This document shows, piece by piece, positions 4,006 to 5,001 of a stretch of 5,001 nt of DNA. The notes beneath the pieces were generated by a model. It saw only the letters and a list, made by a program, of their open reading frames with translations, did not search any database and had not been told where the DNA came from. How positions within the stretch are numbered: the first letter of the stretch is position 1; each line of letters starts with the position of its first letter. Source of the stretch: an uncultured Christensenellaceae bacterium (GTDB lineage Bacteria > Bacillota > Clostridia > Christensenellales > Borkfalkiaceae). Both the position numbers and the translations under genes were made by a program. Where the stretch lies: assembly GCA_910588645.1 (NCBI GenBank), contig CAJUOY010000036.1:1-5001 (forward strand). Reading direction: 5' to 3'.

Positions 4006-4842
4006 TTACTTCTTCTCCTTAACCGGCTTAGGCGCGGCCTTGTCCGGCTTCCTATATAGTTCAGGCTCAGTCGTATTATAAAACGTCGCCGCCGGATCAT
4101 CTGGGTTATGACTGCCTTCCTGACGATACGGTAAATAATGAAAATCTTCTCCTTCGATCGGCACAAACTCATTAAAACAACTCGTCGAGTTATAGCTCGC
4201 AAATATATCCCCGGCATACTCGTAAACCGTTTCTATATAATTCGCGCCGTCGCCGTTTACGTAGTCGTCATAATCCTGCATACTTGTAAATTCGCGGCAT
4301 TCCCAACGTGTTTTATCTATCCAAGTCCCCCCGGATCTTTCCACTGTTATTCCCTGTACTTCGATGAACCGTTTGCATAGTTCGCGGATATTCAGATCTA
4401 TGAGCTTGCCGCGCTGTACGTCAAGATAAATATCTATCCCGTAATGTCGGTGCATTTCATAGAATCTACTTACCCAATCGGGAAGAGTGGAGCTCTTACG
4501 GCTGTTATAATATCTTTGAGCTTCAGATATGAATAACCTGCTGTACGGAGGTATATTCTGCATTTTCATTTTGTCGTTTGACAGTCCTAAATAATACGGG
4601 TTGATATAATATGGCTCGTAATGCTTTTCATAGCCGATCAAAAACTTAACTTCGTAATTTGTATAGATCGGCGGATCCGTAGGCGCGGTCAACGGCGTTA
4701 TTCGGCTTTCGTTTATTAGCTCTATCCTATCGCGGATAAGCTTCAAAAGTCTTGCGCTATCATTGCGGTAAGTTTGCCAGCAAAAATACGTATTAAGAGC
4801 GGTTTTACCTACGCCCGGTTTACCTGTGATGATCGTTATCAT
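4006..4842 (-). CDS. zot: Zot/pI-like filamentous phage assembly ATPase
   Basis: 278 aa. The N-terminus MITIITGKPGVGKT carries a textbook Walker A (GKPGVGKT, 7-14). A Walker B-like strand (RLFISEAQ, 102-109) provides the acidic residue. HRHYGIDIYLDVQR (131-144) matches the Zot-family segment where the ATPase core compares inoviral pI proteins and FtsK/HerA-type motors. In filamentous phages this inner-membrane protein powers coat assembly and virion export; its Vibrio relative gave the zonula occludens toxin name, but toxin activity should not be assumed. Unlike M13 pI, no C-terminal membrane segment is visible: the end is acidic, then Pro/Lys-rich (KAAPKPVKEKK). Its start overlaps the upstream small membrane gene by ATGA and the next gene begins one base after its stop, so the three are probably translated from one mRNA. 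Confidence 0.92.
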   Translation of the reverse strand: MITIITGKPGVGKTALNTYFCWQTYRNDSARLLKLIRDRIELINESRITPLTAPTDPPIYTNYEVKFLIGYEKHYEPYYINPYYLGLSNDKMKMQNIPPYSRLFISEAQRYYNSRKSSTLPDWVSRFYEMHRHYGIDIYLDVQRGKLIDLNIRELCKRFIEVQGITVERSGGTWIDKTRWECREFTSMQDYDDYVNGDGANYIETVYEYAGDIFASYNSTSCFNEFVPIEGEDFHYLPYRQEGSHNPDDPAATFYNTTEPELYRKPDKAAPKPVKEKK

Positions 4843-5001
4843 TTAAACACGCCTTTTATTACAAACTTGATAAACTTGATAACAAGAACGATCGCTACGA
4901 CCGCGACAAGCAACGCTACGACCGCGACGACCGTTTCCCATATATCCGCCTTGCCTGTAAACAGCTTTACTAAACAACTCCACACGTAAGCGAAAAAGCC
5001 T
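4839..5001 (-). CDS. Small membrane protein, C-terminal part (coat-like), cut by the window edge
   Basis: A minus-strand frame enters at the window edge and ends at TGA 4841-4839, which overlaps the Zot ATG. The visible 53 residues have a first hydrophobic/aromatic stretch (GFFAYVWSCLVKLF), a short polar turn with Asp and Glu (GKADIWE), then about 20 Val/Ala/Leu/Ile residues ending in a lysine-rich IKFIKFVIKGVFK. An acidic turn, one membrane span and a basic amphipathic end is the layout of inoviral coat proteins such as pVIII. Position directly before the pI/Zot gene matches pVI in the M13 order. Either identity is an inference; there is no sequence-level recognition. Membrane location is well supported. 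Confidence 0.75.
   Translation of the reverse strand, partial: GFFAYVWSCLVKLFTGKADIWETVVAVVALLVAVVAIVLVIKFIKFVIKGVFK
4893..4928. repeat. 15-bp direct repeat with 21-bp period inside the membrane segment
   Basis: CGCTACGACCGCGAC occurs at 4893-4907 and again at 4914-4928. In the minus-strand gene it encodes the repeated Val-Ala-Val-Val-Ala part of the transmembrane segment. The spacing of exactly seven codons suggests an internal duplication that lengthened the helix. A nearby AACTTGAT duplication (4864-4871 and 4873-4880) encodes the repeated IKF. Confidence 0.75.

Noticed and set aside
4005..4217. N-terminal extension of the 156-aa protein into zot
   Set aside because: The region is the shadow of zot; the internal ATG at 4004 has a clear Shine-Dalgarno directly after the zot end.
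4774..4989. 71-codon plus-strand Thr/Ala-rich ORF, or tandem-repeat protein
   Set aside because: It is the complement of the coat-like membrane segment and the Zot start; the Thr/Ala repeats arise from the Val/Ala codons on the real strand.
1..5001. CRISPR array, rRNA, or alternative genetic code (TGA read as Trp)
   Set aside because: No regularly spaced repeats or rRNA-like sequence are seen. The five larger intact genes use TGG for Trp where it occurs and contain no in-frame TGA, so the interrupted frames are better explained by mutation or chance.

Overview
The window reads as part of a small mobile element from a Bacillota, probably Clostridia-type, host. The reasons are strong AG-rich Shine-Dalgarno sequences, near-consensus sigma-A promoters, a compact type I toxin-antitoxin-like locus, and a minus-strand gene row that includes a filamentous-phage (inovirus-type) Zot/pI assembly ATPase. 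Every confident protein-coding gene lies on the minus strand, so the transcriptional order runs from right to left.

Right part (5001 to 3534) is a tightly packed virion or secretion module. It starts with the cut-off end of a small membrane protein with a pVIII/pVI-like layout, whose stop overlaps the Zot start (ATGA). The 278-aa Zot-like ATPase follows, then a 156-aa charged, coiled-coil-like protein of unknown function that starts one base after the zot stop. A gene-poor gap (3254-3533) follows. It carries a perfect 19-bp inverted repeat and a reading frame with coding character that is broken by a TGA.

Middle part (3253 to 999) is a DNA-handling module. It holds a D12-class adenine DNA methyltransferase, a possible 43-aa membrane peptide overlapping the methyltransferase end, a 76-aa four-cysteine zinc-ribbon-like protein, and a 358-aa protein with two winged-helix regions. 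That last protein is the best candidate in view for a replication initiator or master regulator. Two minus-strand terminator hairpins close this module (989/973 and 943/916).

Left part (about 915 to 1) has no intact sizeable gene. From 523 to 900 it is rich in dyads, with four GATC sites in about 110 bp, and has decayed-looking minus-strand frames, one with an in-frame TAA. This could be an intergenic/origin region or the relic of small genes. From 162 to 506 two convergent, very strong promoters face each other around a 34-codon ORF and a shared bidirectional terminator, which is the architecture of a type I toxin-antitoxin system. The first 160 bases carry a short frame resembling the tail of a tyrosine integrase, so an element boundary may be near.

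Together, the Zot-like protein and its neighbours would extrude virions, the winged-helix and zinc-ribbon proteins would control replication or expression, the methyltransferase would mark or protect the DNA, and the RNA-regulated peptide would favour retention. The capsid genes, any HUH replication protein and the integrase body are not in view.
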